Below, in pieces: positions 52,740 to 62,425 of a stretch of DNA of 64,000 nt. The stretch spans positions 62,001 through 126,000 of the forward strand of contig JALCMP010000001.1 in assembly GCA_022648545.1 (NCBI GenBank), in the 5' to 3' direction. The notes beneath the pieces are model-generated. The model was not told the DNA's origin. It saw only the letters and a list, made by a program, of their open reading frames with translations, and ran no database searches. The position numbers and the translations under genes were made by a program. Each line of letters starts with the position of its first letter. Position 1 is the stretch's first letter. The stretch is from Bacteroidales bacterium. GTDB lineage: Bacteria; Bacteroidota; Bacteroidia; Bacteroidales; UBA932.

Positions 52740-54146
52740 ATGAAAAAAGCACCTGGATTTTTTACTTTAAGGATACTGTCAATCATATTCTTCCTGACCG
52801 GAACTGCAAATGCCTTTTCACAACAGCAGTCGGAACTTATAAATAAAATAAAAACCTACTCAGCAGAATACAACCAGACGGTTAAAGAGATAAAGCCGCT
52901 TCCGCTGGATACGCGTCTAAAAAAAATATTTTCAGAAAAATACGAACTCGAGTTCGAGCAGCCAGTAAATCATTCAGATCCTTCCATGGGAACATTTTAT
53001 CAGGATATACACATATTGCATGCGGGCTTCGACAGACCCACGGTTCTTATAACCGAAGGATACTCGGCTAACTATGCATCCAATCCGAGATACCTGATAG
53101 AGCTGGCCTATATACTTAAGGCTAATATAATAGTGGTGGAACACAGATATTTTAACAAATCCATACCATTCAAACAAAAGGATACTTCCATAAGACTGAA
53201 AGATCTGAATTGGGAATATATGAATGCCGTACAGGAATCGGCGGACCTCCACAGCGTGAATTATTTTTTCAGGCAAATATACGGCAAAGGAAAATGGATA
53301 GCGTCCGGAACGAGCAAGGGCGGCGAAACTACTATGTTCTACACCTCTTATTATCCGAAAGACATGGACTTCTCGGTACCGTACGTAGGTCCCGTATGCG
53401 ACAAGGTGGAAGATCCAAGGCAGGAACGTTTCATAGAGCATGAGACCGGAACTCCGGAAGCGAGGAAAAAAGTATATGAATTCCAGAAAGAAGTTCTGGA
53501 AAGACGTAAAGCCATAGAACCTATGATGCAGGAATGGATGGACACTCACGGTCAATGCAAATTCAGGATAGGTGCGGACGAACTTCTCGACTATACCGTA
53601 CTGGAATTCTCGTATTCGTTCTGGCAGATGGGCAGACATGCTCCCGAAACGATTCCCGATCCTGCAAAAGCATCAGACAGACAGATGTTCGACTATCTGG
53701 TTTCCGTAGATTCCCCGGATTACTTTTCTGTAGATCCCAAACAATACGCATTTTTCGTTCAGGCATCCAAAGAATTGGGATATTATAAATACGATACTAA
53801 GCCCTTCAGGGGGCTGTTATCCATAAAGAGCTCCAAGAATTACCTTAGACACATATTTATTTATAATAAGTTCAAGTTCGATAAATACCTCACCAGAAGG
53901 ATAAACAATTTTATGGATACGACTTCCAATAAAATCCTTTTCGTTTACGGAGGCTATGACCCATGGGGATCGGTAAAACCGCGCGCTGCAATAAAGAATG
54001 AAAAGGCAGCCCTAAAAGGTAGAAGAAGAAACAACATGTACCTTTTTGTAAATCCGGGAGGAAGCCACGGCTCGAAAATACTGAAAATGCCGGAGCCTCT
54101 TAAGAACAAAGCTCTGACAGTCATTAAGGAGTGGATGTCGGAATAA
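52740..54146 (+). CDS. S37-like serine peptidase (prolyl tri/tetrapeptidyl aminopeptidase type), exported
   Basis: 468 residues from the ATG at 52740; the same frame is open further left inside tyrS, but that part is a shadow. The signal peptide is MKKAPGFFTLRILSIIFFL to TANAFSQ. The alpha/beta-hydrolase features are VLITEGYSANYASNPRYL, VVEHRYFNKS, the nucleophile motif ASGTSKGGETTMF (G-T-S-K-G-G, as in peptidase S37), FVYGGYDPWGSV with the catalytic Asp and NPGGSHGSKI with the His. Family members remove short peptides from proline-containing N-termini. It probably acts in the periplasm. It has its own promoter, divergent from tyrS. Confidence 0.87.
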   Translation: MKKAPGFFTLRILSIIFFLTGTANAFSQQQSELINKIKTYSAEYNQTVKEIKPLPLDTRLKKIFSEKYELEFEQPVNHSDPSMGTFYQDIHILHAGFDRPTVLITEGYSANYASNPRYLIELAYILKANIIVVEHRYFNKSIPFKQKDTSIRLKDLNWEYMNAVQESADLHSVNYFFRQIYGKGKWIASGTSKGGETTMFYTSYYPKDMDFSVPYVGPVCDKVEDPRQERFIEHETGTPEARKKVYEFQKEVLERRKAIEPMMQEWMDTHGQCKFRIGADELLDYTVLEFSYSFWQMGRHAPETIPDPAKASDRQMFDYLVSVDSPDYFSVDPKQYAFFVQASKELGYYKYDTKPFRGLLSIKSSKNYLRHIFIYNKFKFDKYLTRRINNFMDTTSNKILFVYGGYDPWGSVKPRAAIKNEKAALKGRRRNNMYLFVNPGGSHGSKILKMPEPLKNKALTVIKEWMSE

Positions 54147-54169
54147 ATTTTTTGATTTGAAAAATATAC

Positions 54170-54177
54170 TATATTTG
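54170..54177 (+). promoter_or_regulatory. -7 box (TAtaTTTG) of the gldE-like gene
   Basis: An exact consensus match 27 nt before the TTG start at 54204. TTTG at 54151-54154 is 15 nt upstream, shorter than the usual 19. Confidence 0.5.
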
Positions 54178-54203
54178 CGATATAAATCATACGGAACTAA
54201 AAA

Positions 54204-55292
54204 TTGGAACCTCCCAGTAGTCAAACATTAGAGCTTCTTTATTTGGGGATCGGACTAATCCTGCTTTTGATTTGTTCGGCACTTATCTCGGGTAGCGAAG
54301 TAGCTTATTTTTCCCTGACACCGCAGCAAATCGACAGCCTAAAAAAGAAGAAGAGCAAAAAGGACGGCAGGATTCTCGGCCTCCTGCGATCGCCGGATTA
54401 TCTTTTGGGGACCATACTGCAGATGAATGATTTCATAAACATCATCATCATTCTTGTCTCTACTACGTTGTTATCTATGGTATTCGACTTTTCCGGCCAT
54501 CCGGCGTGGGGTTTTATTGTCAACACCGTTCTTGTAACCTTCGTTCTGGTATTGTTCGGTGAAGTCCTTCCAAAACTTATAGCAGCACACGATCCGCTAA
54601 AATTCGCAAGGAGGATGTCCTCGCCACTTAAAATGCTAATGCCTTTCGCCAGGCCTTTTAATCTGCTCATGTGCAAGGTTACCAATACGCTTGCCAGCGA
54701 CACCAACGGAAGACGCAGAATGACTCTCGAAGATCTTGCCAATGCCGTGGATCTTACATCATCTTCGGCTGGAGATGAAAAGAAAATACTCAAGGGGATA
54801 GTGAACCTACCGTCCACCCCCGTCATAGACATAATGAAACCGCGCGTGGATGTAATAGCTCTGGATATAAAAATGTCGAACGAAGAAGTTGTGGAGCTGG
54901 CCATCAATTGCGGCTATTCCAGGCTTCCGGTATACAGGGAAACCCTTGACGATATAAGAGGATTCCTGTATATAAAGGATGTACTGCCGTATGTTTTATA
55001 CAAATCAAAGGATTTCAACTGGAGACATCATATACGGGAAGCGTATTTCGTCCCCGAAAACAAAAAGATAAACGATCTTCTGGAAGAACTCCGGGCAAGG
55101 AAGATGCATTTGGCCGTAGTAGTGGATGAATATGGAGGCACCGACGGTATCGTAACCCTGGAAGATATACTGGAAGAGATAATAGGGGACATAGAAGACG
55201 AAAGCGACCATGCAAAATTTTCCAGGGAAGAATTTGATAAAAACGTAGAAGCCGCCGAAAATTCGGCATTAAAGACCAAAGACAAACATTAA
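54204..55292 (+). CDS. gldE: GldE-like CNNM/CBS-domain membrane protein, TTG start, short C-terminus
   Basis: 362 residues starting with TTG at 54204. There is no upstream in-frame ATG after the promoter box, and the first residues lead directly into the membrane helix LYLGIGLILLLICSALISGSEVAYFSL. The DUF21/CNNM transmembrane domain is about 10-195 (EVAYFSLTPQQ, GEVLPKLIAAHDP). Two CBS repeats are about 205-325 (MKPRVDVIALDI, YSRLPVYRETLDDIRGFLYIKD, HLAVVVDEYGGTDGIVTLEDILEEIIGDI). It then ends after a short charged tail, without the CorC/HlyC-type C-terminal domain of about 80 residues that longer family members carry. GldE homologues occur in non-gliding Bacteroidales as well; ion transport or envelope assembly is possible. 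It is followed by a phosphopantetheinyl transferase. Confidence 0.85.
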   Translation: MEPPSSQTLELLYLGIGLILLLICSALISGSEVAYFSLTPQQIDSLKKKKSKKDGRILGLLRSPDYLLGTILQMNDFINIIIILVSTTLLSMVFDFSGHPAWGFIVNTVLVTFVLVLFGEVLPKLIAAHDPLKFARRMSSPLKMLMPFARPFNLLMCKVTNTLASDTNGRRRMTLEDLANAVDLTSSSAGDEKKILKGIVNLPSTPVIDIMKPRVDVIALDIKMSNEEVVELAINCGYSRLPVYRETLDDIRGFLYIKDVLPYVLYKSKDFNWRHHIREAYFVPENKKINDLLEELRARKMHLAVVVDEYGGTDGIVTLEDILEEIIGDIEDESDHAKFSREEFDKNVEAAENSALKTKDKH

Positions 55293-55301
55293 CGATAATA
55301 T

Positions 55302-55943
55302 ATGGGACTTTTTCTTAAAAAGAAATTAAAAGACGAAGCAGATATTTCAATTTGGGAGATAACGGAAAGCGAAGATGAATTGCTTAACGGAACTTCCGTG
55401 CCGAATAATGAACTGGAAGAAATAGAAATAGCAAAAAGCCCTTTGCGCAGAAAAGAGATGCTGGCCGAAAGAGCCCTTATTAACAATATATTCGGAGACA
55501 AGGTTTACCTCGGGCATCATGAAAACGAAAGTCCCTTCATTCAGAACAGCCCCATACATATAAGCATCTCGCATACCTCCAGATTCGTTGCAATAATAAC
55601 GCATCCCACCGAAAATGTAGGAATTGACATAGAAAGACTAAACAGGCCTTTTGATTCCGTTGAAAAGAAGGCTTTGTCGCCGGAAGAAATCGAAGATTTA
55701 TCAGACGACGAAAAGGAAAGGCACCTGCAGCTCGCCATATACTGGTGCAGCAAAGAAGCTCTTTATAAAAGAGTAGGGCGCCACAATATCGATTTTGCAA
55801 AACAATTTAAAATAGAAAGATTCTCTCCTCATGAGAAAGGGGAACTAAAAGCCATATATACGGACGAAGACGGAAATGAAAGGTTTTTCGATCTGGAATA
55901 TCAGACGGTTGACAATCATATGATGGTATGGCAGATAGGATAA
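55302..55943 (+). CDS. 4'-Phosphopantetheinyl transferase superfamily protein
   Basis: 213 residues. The enzyme transfers phosphopantetheine from CoA to the serine of a carrier protein. The superfamily motifs are HISISHTSRFVAII (with the ISHT segment), VGIDIERLNRPFDSVEKK (metal-binding GIDIE), and IYWCSKEALYKRVGR (W-x-x-KEA), followed by a C-terminal beta region. Length and two-motif spacing are of the Sfp-like, pseudo-dimeric kind. It follows the gldE-like gene after 9 nt, the gene pair order found in other Bacteroidales. The carrier-protein partner is not in the window. Confidence 0.9.
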   Translation: MGLFLKKKLKDEADISIWEITESEDELLNGTSVPNNELEEIEIAKSPLRRKEMLAERALINNIFGDKVYLGHHENESPFIQNSPIHISISHTSRFVAIITHPTENVGIDIERLNRPFDSVEKKALSPEEIEDLSDDEKERHLQLAIYWCSKEALYKRVGRHNIDFAKQFKIERFSPHEKGELKAIYTDEDGNERFFDLEYQTVDNHMMVWQIG

Positions 55944-55948
55944 AATAG

Positions 55949-56020
55949 TTGAGATACCAAGATTCGAACTTGGACTGGCAGAACCAAAATCTGCAGTGCT
56001 AGCCATTACACCATACCTCA
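55949..56020 (-). tRNA. tRNA-Gln (TTG anticodon)
   Basis: Read on the minus strand: acceptor arm TGAGGTA / TATCTCA (one G-U), a D-arm around GTGTAATGGCTAGCAC, anticodon stem GCAGA / TCTGC enclosing TTTTGGT with TTG at positions 34-36, and T-arm CCAAG-TTCGAAT-CTTGG. The discriminator base is A. CCA is not encoded. It lies alone between the phosphopantetheinyl transferase gene and a DedA-like gene. Confidence 0.95.
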
Positions 56021-56051
56021 TTAAGCTGCGCAAATATACAAAGTTTTTTAT

Positions 56052-56507
56052 TTATGCAAACAATCTTTGCCCGTATATAACGAAAAGGGTTATCCATATA
56101 CCGAATCTCACAGCCTTGCCGAAAAGCATATAAACGGCACATTTTAAAAAATCCAGTCTGTAAAAGCCGAGAGCCACGGCAAACAAATCGCCTATAAAAG
56201 GCAGCCATACGAAAAAAGCCAGAAGTGCTCCGTATTTGTCTATTTTAGACTTTTGTCTTTCAAGTCTGGCCTTGTCGACCCTGAACCATTTTTCTATCCA
56301 TTCCCATTTGCCAAGATATCCTATATAATAGGTAGTAAGACTGCCGAGCCAGTTTCCCAGCGTTGCGGTAATAAAAATCATAACTATATTACCTTTGGCG
56401 AACAAGGCTCCAATGACAAGGAATTCCGAACTGAAAGGAATTATCGTAGCAGCCAGAAAAGATCCTATAAACAGACCTAAATAACCAAGATCTCTAAGGA
56501 AACCCAT
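56052..56507 (-). CDS. YqaA-type VTT/DedA-like small membrane protein
   Basis: 151 residues with several membrane segments (YLGLFIGSFLAATIIPFSSEFLVIGALF, IVMIFITATLGNWLGSLTTYYIGYLG, GALLAFFVWLPFIGDLFAVALGFYRL, AVRFGIWITLFVIYG). The pattern G-N-x-x-G followed by Y.G, then W.P..GD, is that of short YqaA proteins of the VTT (SNARE-associated/DedA) family. These are thought to flip or move lipids or support envelope homeostasis; the exact role is unknown. It lies downstream of tadA with a 9-nt gap, so they are likely one operon. Confidence 0.88.
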   Translation of the reverse strand: MGFLRDLGYLGLFIGSFLAATIIPFSSEFLVIGALFAKGNIVMIFITATLGNWLGSLTTYYIGYLGKWEWIEKWFRVDKARLERQKSKIDKYGALLAFFVWLPFIGDLFAVALGFYRLDFLKCAVYMLFGKAVRFGIWITLFVIYGQRLFA

Positions 56508-56516
56508 TTGAAATTC

Positions 56517-56945
56517 TTATCTTTTGTTTCTGAAAAATTTCTCCAGCAATTCCGAGCAGTTTTCAAGAGCGACTCCTCCCGCAACTTCGGTCTTCGGATG
56601 CAGAAGAGAAGGGGAAAACAGAGAATATCCTCTTTTGGGATCGGAGGCTCCGAACACAAGTCTTCCCAAATGAGCAAGATTCATGGCCGCGGCGCACATG
56701 GGACAGGGTTCGAGCGTCACATAAATAGTACATCCGTCGAGGTACTTTCCGCCAAGAAACGAAGAGGCCATAGTTATGACCTGCATTTCCGCATGTGCGG
56801 TGGAATCTGTTAGCGTTTCTGTAAGATTATGCGCTCTGGCTATTATGCGGCCGTTGCAAACGGCTATCGCACCAACTGGCACTTCATCCCTTTCAAAAGC
56901 CATTAAAGCTTCCGAAAGAGCTTCCTGCATAAAACGACAGTCCAT
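56517..56945 (-). CDS. tadA: tRNA-adenosine / nucleoside deaminase
   Basis: About 142 residues from the ATG at 56945 (MDCRFMQEALSEALMAFERDEVPVGAIAV); an ATG three codons upstream at 56954 would be nearly leaderless. The frame's upstream part is not homologous. The zinc site is visible: STAHAEMQVI supplies the His and proton-shuttling Glu, and LEPCPMCAAAM the two Cys. The extended core GASDPKRGYSLFSPSLLHP fits TadA, which makes inosine at the wobble position of tRNA-Arg; related guanine or cytosine deaminases are the alternative. It heads a small operon with the YqaA-type gene. Confidence 0.9.
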   Translation of the reverse strand: MDCRFMQEALSEALMAFERDEVPVGAIAVCNGRIIARAHNLTETLTDSTAHAEMQVITMASSFLGGKYLDGCTIYVTLEPCPMCAAAMNLAHLGRLVFGASDPKRGYSLFSPSLLHPKTEVAGGVALENCSELLEKFFRNKR

Positions 56946-56959
56946 TTTTTCCATATCTG

Positions 56960-56967
56960 CAAATATA
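56960..56967 (-). promoter_or_regulatory. -7 box (TAtaTTTG) of tadA
   Basis: CAAATATA on the given strand; an exact match on the minus strand, 15 nt before the preferred ATG at 56945. It favours that start over 56954. Confidence 0.5.
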
Positions 56968-57039
56968 TGATAAAAAAGCGAAGATATGTATGACAAAATG
57001 TCAATAAGGACAGGTGGCATTCATTTTGCCGTTCATCCC

Positions 57040-57059
57040 AATGCAATTTTTATTGCATT
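57040..57059 (+). promoter_or_regulatory. Inverted repeat upstream of groES
   Basis: AATGCAAT-TTTT-ATTGCATT is a perfect 8-bp repeat with a 4-nt spacer, 36 nt before the groES ATG. It does not match CIRCE (TTAGCACTC-N9-GAGTGCTAA). It could be an operator or a 5' leader hairpin. A shorter palindrome TGACA-AAA-TGTCA lies at 56991-57003. Confidence 0.5.
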
Positions 57060-57095
57060 CTAAAAATTTAATTTAATATTAAAAATTAATTAGAT

Positions 57096-57365
57096 ATGAA
57101 TATCAAACCTTTAGCAGACAGAGTTCTTGTAGAGCCCAAAGAAGCCGAAACAAAAACGGCAAGCGGGATCATAATCCCCGATAATGCAAAAGAGAAACCC
57201 CAGGAGGGCAAAGTCCTGGCCGTAGGATCCGGTAAAAAAGACGAGCCTATGGAAGTCAAGCCGGGAGATAAGGTTTTATACGGCAAATATGCAGGAACGG
57301 AAATTACCGTAGAAGGTAAATCTTACATGATAATGCGTCAAAGCGACATTCTTGCAATAATCTAA
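57096..57365 (+). CDS. groES: Co-chaperonin GroES
   Basis: The 89-residue lid of the chaperonin begins [34 protein letters not shown], which includes the mobile loop ([10 protein letters not shown]) that binds Gro[35 protein letters not shown] completes the fold. Full length. It is followed by groEL after 32 nt. Confidence 0.97.
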   Translation: MNIKPLADRVLVEPKEAETKTASGIIIPDNAKEKPQEGKVLAVGSGKKDEPMEVKPGDKVLYGKYAGTEITVEGKSYMIMRQSDILAII

Positions 57366-57385
57366 ATTCAATAACGTAAATATAA

Positions 57386-59029
<1,644 letters not shown>

Positions 59030-59051
59030 TCCGCATAAAGTATAAAAGAGA

Positions 59052-59085
59052 AAAGGGAGCGGCGATAATGCCGGTCCCTTTTTTT
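59052..59085 (+). terminator. Terminator after groEL
   Basis: AAAGGGAgCGGC / GCCGgTCCCTTT with one mismatch and a 6-nt loop, then T5. Confidence 0.85.
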
Positions 59086-59134
59086 ATATATTCAAAAAAC
59101 CGAAATCTCAACGAACTTAATCTACGGATGAAGA

Positions 59135-60628
59135 TTATTTGAGATTCCACTCGGTTCCGTCCTTTGTATCCTTTATATTTATTCCAAGAGAATTCAGGTC
59201 ATCCCTTATTGAATCGGATTTAGCCCAGTCCTTTTTATCCTTTGCTTCTTTTCTCTCTCTGAGAACCATGGAAACAAGTCCTTCAAGTCTTTTTGATCCG
59301 TTCTCGGAACCTCCCGCATTACCTTCCGGGACAATCCCCAGAATATCGGACAAAACATCATGGAACAGGAAAGAAAGGATTTCCGCCGATTTCGAATTCA
59401 GGAAGGCTCTGCCTTCTTTTACATTATTTATTATTTTAACGGCATCGAACATGCCGGCCAGAGCCACAGGAGTATTAAGGTCGTCGCACAATGCATCCAT
59501 AACCCCCGTTTTTACAGCTTCCAGACTTTTCTCCGTTTCATCTGCTCCCGGACCACCCTCGGCAGACAGCGACTCTGCGTCTCCGGCTGCAACGGAAATT
59601 TTCTTCATTCCCTTTTCCGCAGCCTGGAGTGCATCGTTTCCGAAATCGAGCGTACTTCTGTAATGAGCTTCAAGGATAAAGAATCTGATAGTCATAGGCG
59701 AATAAGCCTGGGAAAGCACTTTATTCGTTCCATGAAACAACTCGTCCAGAGTAATAAAATTACCGAGGGATTTCCCCATTTTCTGGCCGTTTATAGTTAT
59801 CATGTTGTTATGCATCCAGTAATGCACGCCTCCGGTATTTCTCGAAGCCGTATTCTGGGCCAGTTCGCACTCGTGATGAGGAAATACCAGATCCATACCT
59901 CCGCCGTGTATGTCGAATTCCTTTCCAAGATACTTCTCGCTCATTGCAGAACATTCGGCATGCCATCCGGGAAAGCCATCGCTCCAGGGAGAAGGCCAGC
60001 GCATTATATGTTCGGCTGAAGCTTTTTTCCATAAGGCGAAATCCACGGGAGAATGCTTGTCTTCCTGACCGGCCAATGTTCTGGAATTATTTATCATATC
60101 ATCAAGATTCCTGCCGGAGAGGATTCCGTAATGATATTTTTCGTTATATTTCCTTACATCAAAATAAACGGAGCCGTTGCTCACATAAGCAAAACCGTTA
60201 TCGAGAATCTTCCGCGCAAGAGCTATCTGCTCAATTATATGTCCGCTGGCATGAGGCTCTATGCTGGGAGGCAGCGTATTCAGCATCCTCATAGCTTCAT
60301 GGAATCGGTTTTCATAATACTGCGCCACTTCCATCGGCTCAAGCTGCTCCAGCCTTGCCTTCTTTTCTATTTTATCTTCTCCGGCATCGGCATCGTGTTC
60401 CAGATGTCCCACATCAGTTATATTTCTAACATAGCGGACCTTGTATCCCAGAAAACGGAAAAGGCGTACAAGGACGTCAAAGGTGACAGCCGGTCTGGCA
60501 TGTCCAAGATGCGGATCCCCGTAAACAGTAGGGCCGCAAACATAAAGGCCTACCATTCCGGGGACGATAGGTACGAATTCCCTTTTTTTTCTGCTCAGGG
60601 TATCATAAATGATAATTTTCCTCTCCAT
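59135..60628 (-). CDS. cysS: Cysteinyl-tRNA synthetase
   Basis: The 497-residue class I synthetase starts [41 protein letters not shown] has the zinc-ligand Cys and the HIGH-type motif HLGH. Further zinc ligands are in WHAECSAMS and [10 protein letters not shown]. The KMSKS-equivalent is [16 protein letters not shown]. The C-terminal anticodon-binding part with [23 protein letters not shown] is complete. It is transcribed alone, or with an upstream ssb-like gene 43 nt away. A -7 box is present in that gap. Confidence 0.96.
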   Translation of the reverse strand: MERKIIIYDTLSRKKREFVPIVPGMVGLYVCGPTVYGDPHLGHARPAVTFDVLVRLFRFLGYKVRYVRNITDVGHLEHDADAGEDKIEKKARLEQLEPMEVAQYYENRFHEAMRMLNTLPPSIEPHASGHIIEQIALARKILDNGFAYVSNGSVYFDVRKYNEKYHYGILSGRNLDDMINNSRTLAGQEDKHSPVDFALWKKASAEHIMRWPSPWSDGFPGWHAECSAMSEKYLGKEFDIHGGGMDLVFPHHECELAQNTASRNTGGVHYWMHNNMITINGQKMGKSLGNFITLDELFHGTNKVLSQAYSPMTIRFFILEAHYRSTLDFGNDALQAAEKGMKKISVAAGDAESLSAEGGPGADETEKSLEAVKTGVMDALCDDLNTPVALAGMFDAVKIINNVKEGRAFLNSKSAEILSFLFHDVLSDILGIVPEGNAGGSENGSKRLEGLVSMVLRERKEAKDKKDWAKSDSIRDDLNSLGINIKDTKDGTEWNLK

Positions 60629-60635
60629 AACCCTG

Positions 60636-60668
60636 CAAATTTAAATAATTTATGGATACGGATTCAAT
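60636..60668 (-). promoter_or_regulatory. Likely cysS promoter
   Basis: On the minus strand TAaaTTTG (60643-60636) lies 8 nt before the cysS ATG, with TTG (60667-60665) 21 nt upstream of it. The leader would be very short. Confidence 0.45.
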
Positions 60669-60671
60669 TTT

Positions 60672-61004
60672 TCATACCTGAGGCACGATTATTTTCAGCG
60701 CCAGTATTTCTGCAATGGATTTTTCCTCTCCCTGCTGGTTTTTATATTTTGAATAACGTATTTTACCTGCCAGCTCAACAAACGTACCGGTATGTATAAT
60801 TGAAAAATCCGGCATCTTTGCGGATTTCCATGCCACGATATTGTGCCATGTGGTTTCTTCCTGCCAGGAACCGTCCCGGGCCTTGTAATTTTCATGCGTG
60901 GCAAGAGAAAATCTGATAACCGAACCGCCTTTCTCAACTTCCACTATTCTGGGCTCCTGCCCTACATTCCCCTTCAGTTCGACCCTGTTCATAGATCTTT
61001 CCAT
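60672..61004 (-). CDS. ssb: Short single-stranded DNA-binding protein without acidic tail
   Basis: 110 residues. The OB-fold core shows MNRVELKGNVGQEPRI, VIRFSLATHENYK, TTWHNIVAWKSAK and GTFVELAGKIRYSKYKNQQGEEKSIAEILAL, which match SSB proteins. It ends right after the OB fold (IIVPQV), without the flexible linker and the acidic DD-I-PF-type tip by which the main SSB recruits repair proteins. ATG at 60992 is an alternative start. It may be a second, specialised SSB rather than the replicative one; in many Bacteroidales an ssb gene sits beside gldE, but here it is 5 kb away. Confidence 0.88.
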   Translation of the reverse strand: MERSMNRVELKGNVGQEPRIVEVEKGGSVIRFSLATHENYKARDGSWQEETTWHNIVAWKSAKMPDFSIIHTGTFVELAGKIRYSKYKNQQGEEKSIAEILALKIIVPQV

Positions 61005-61053
61005 AACTTATATATTTTTTGGTTTTAAAATTTGTACACTGCAAAATAACGTT

Positions 61054-61215
61054 ATGGGAAAATCAACAGCCAGTACCGTTCCGCTTAAAATAAGCCGTAT
61101 TTTCAATAATCCTGAAAGCTTTTTAAATAATCATAAAAAGTGCAGAACGGATACGCAGAAAGAACAAGATCATAAGCTAAATTGCAGCCCCGGCAACTCA
61201 GGGATGATAATATGA
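61054..61215 (+). CDS. Small hypothetical protein, 53 aa, translationally coupled
   Basis: I do not recognise this protein. It starts MGKSTASTVPLKISRIFNN and ends CSPGNSGMII. It is polar with two Cys and no membrane segment. Its TGA overlaps the ATG of the next gene (ATGA at 61212-61215), as that gene in turn overlaps the one after it, which argues for real translation. A longer frame through here begins inside ssb on the opposite strand and is not credible in that part. Reality is uncertain. Confidence 0.4.
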   Translation: MGKSTASTVPLKISRIFNNPESFLNNHKKCRTDTQKEQDHKLNCSPGNSGMII

Positions 61216-61523
61216 AAGTAAGGAAAAATAAAGAAGAGAAATACTGTCCGGTTTGCGGCGAACGTATATACGGACGAAGCGATAAAAAGTTCTGCAGCGA
61301 TGAATGCCGTACTTTTTATAATAGAAGAAACTACAGATTGAAAGTTAGTTCCATAATCTGCGAAAAGAAAATGCTTATGTCCGACAGACGGCTCTCCAGC
61401 GCATATTATTCCTTAAAAAGATTATCCGGAGGCCGCTTTCCCTTTATTTTTAAAATATGCTGCAGCTTCGTACAATTGTTCGAAAAATTGTATATTATTG
61501 CAAATAAATTTAAAAAGCCATGA
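61212..61523 (+). CDS. Small zinc-ribbon protein
   Basis: 103 residues from the ATG at 61212. Residues 12-40 form a treble-clef or zinc-ribbon-like unit: YCPVCGERIYGRSDKKFCSDECR, with four Cys in C-x2-C ... C-x3-C spacing, then TFYNRRNYR. Small Bacteroidales proteins with the same 'CPVCG...GRSDKKFCSDECR' start exist and are of unknown function. The C-terminal half (CEKKMLMSDRRLSSAYYSLKRL) is basic and ends hydrophobic. It overlaps both neighbours by ATGA, forming a coupled three-gene unit. A nucleic-acid-binding role is a guess from the ribbon and charge. Confidence 0.7.
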   Translation: MKVRKNKEEKYCPVCGERIYGRSDKKFCSDECRTFYNRRNYRLKVSSIICEKKMLMSDRRLSSAYYSLKRLSGGRFPFIFKICCSFVQLFEKLYIIANKFKKP

Positions 61524-62398
61524 AAAAAATCACGGTTATCTCATTATCGATCGCCCTGATGCTTTCAGCAGTATCGTGCGTCGAACACTCCGCCAAATAT
61601 AAGGCGCTGGAAGCCAGAGTAGATTCAATACAAAACGGATTCGATGTAAAATCCGGACAACTCGACAGTGTGTTTTCCGTACTTAACGATGTGGAAGAGG
61701 GACTGAACTCCATAAGGGAAAGCGAAAACATCATTTCAGTATCGGCTGCACAGAACAAGGAAGGCCTGAATATCGACGAAAGCAAACGCGAACAATTCAA
61801 GAACGATATTAAATCCATACAGGACGCCATAACAAAATACCAGAACAAAATAGCCGAACTCAGGAAACAGAACAAACTGAATTCCATCCAATTCACAAAA
61901 AGGCTCAATGCGATAACGGAAGAACTTAATGAAAAATCGGCACTGATCGAAAACCTTTATTCTCAGCTGGAAGAAAAAGATAAACAAATAAAAATAAAGA
62001 CGGCAAGGATATCAGAACTCGACAAAACCGTATCCGATCTTAAGGAAAAGACTGCAGATCTCAACAACAAGGTTTCCCTGCAGGAATCTGAGCTATACGC
62101 GGCTTATTATATAGTAGGATCAAAAAAAGATCTTATTTCCGCCGGCGTTTTAACCAGGGGAGGATTATTCAAATCGGCCAGAATTTCATATAACGCTGAA
62201 AAAAGCATCTTCGTAAAGATAGACTACAGGGAAGTTTCCAGCATAAGCACCAATGCGAAAATTGCCAAAGTCCTTTCAATACACCCGTCCGCTTCATATA
62301 CGATGGATAAATATGACGGGAAGGCTGTTCTAGACATTCTTGATCCCGATTCTTTCTGGGAAAGCACTAAATATCTGGTAATTCAAACTAAAAATTAA
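61520..62398 (+). CDS. Coiled-coil lipoprotein, possibly collagen-binding Cbp1-like
   Basis: 292 residues with lipoprotein signal MKKITVISLSIALMLSAVSC (Cys20). Residues about 25-195 are a long predicted coiled coil rich in Lys, Glu and Leu (KYKALEARVDSIQ, LNDVEEGLNSIRES, ITEELNEKSALIENLYSQLEEKD, LDKTVSDLKEKTADLNNKVSLQ). A small C-terminal domain follows (YAAYYIVGSKKDLISAGVLTRGG, then DYREVSSISTNAKIAKVLSIHPSASYTM). This architecture resembles Bacteroides surface lipoproteins annotated as Cbp1-type collagen-binding adhesins, but that label is from memory and unproven here. Its ATG overlaps the stop of the zinc-ribbon gene. Confidence 0.8.
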   Translation: MKKITVISLSIALMLSAVSCVEHSAKYKALEARVDSIQNGFDVKSGQLDSVFSVLNDVEEGLNSIRESENIISVSAAQNKEGLNIDESKREQFKNDIKSIQDAITKYQNKIAELRKQNKLNSIQFTKRLNAITEELNEKSALIENLYSQLEEKDKQIKIKTARISELDKTVSDLKEKTADLNNKVSLQESELYAAYYIVGSKKDLISAGVLTRGGLFKSARISYNAEKSIFVKIDYREVSSISTNAKIAKVLSIHPSASYTMDKYDGKAVLDILDPDSFWESTKYLVIQTKN

Positions 62399-62425
62399 GT
62401 AAAAACGAAATAGAGGGGAAAACAA

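Noticed and set aside
57004-57095. CIRCE element before groES
   Set aside because: No TTAGCACTC / GAGTGCTAA sequence is present; the repeat seen there is different.
60898-61053. Upstream part of a plus-strand frame antisense to ssb
   Set aside because: It overlaps the conserved ssb gene on the other strand; only the part from 61054 is considered possible.
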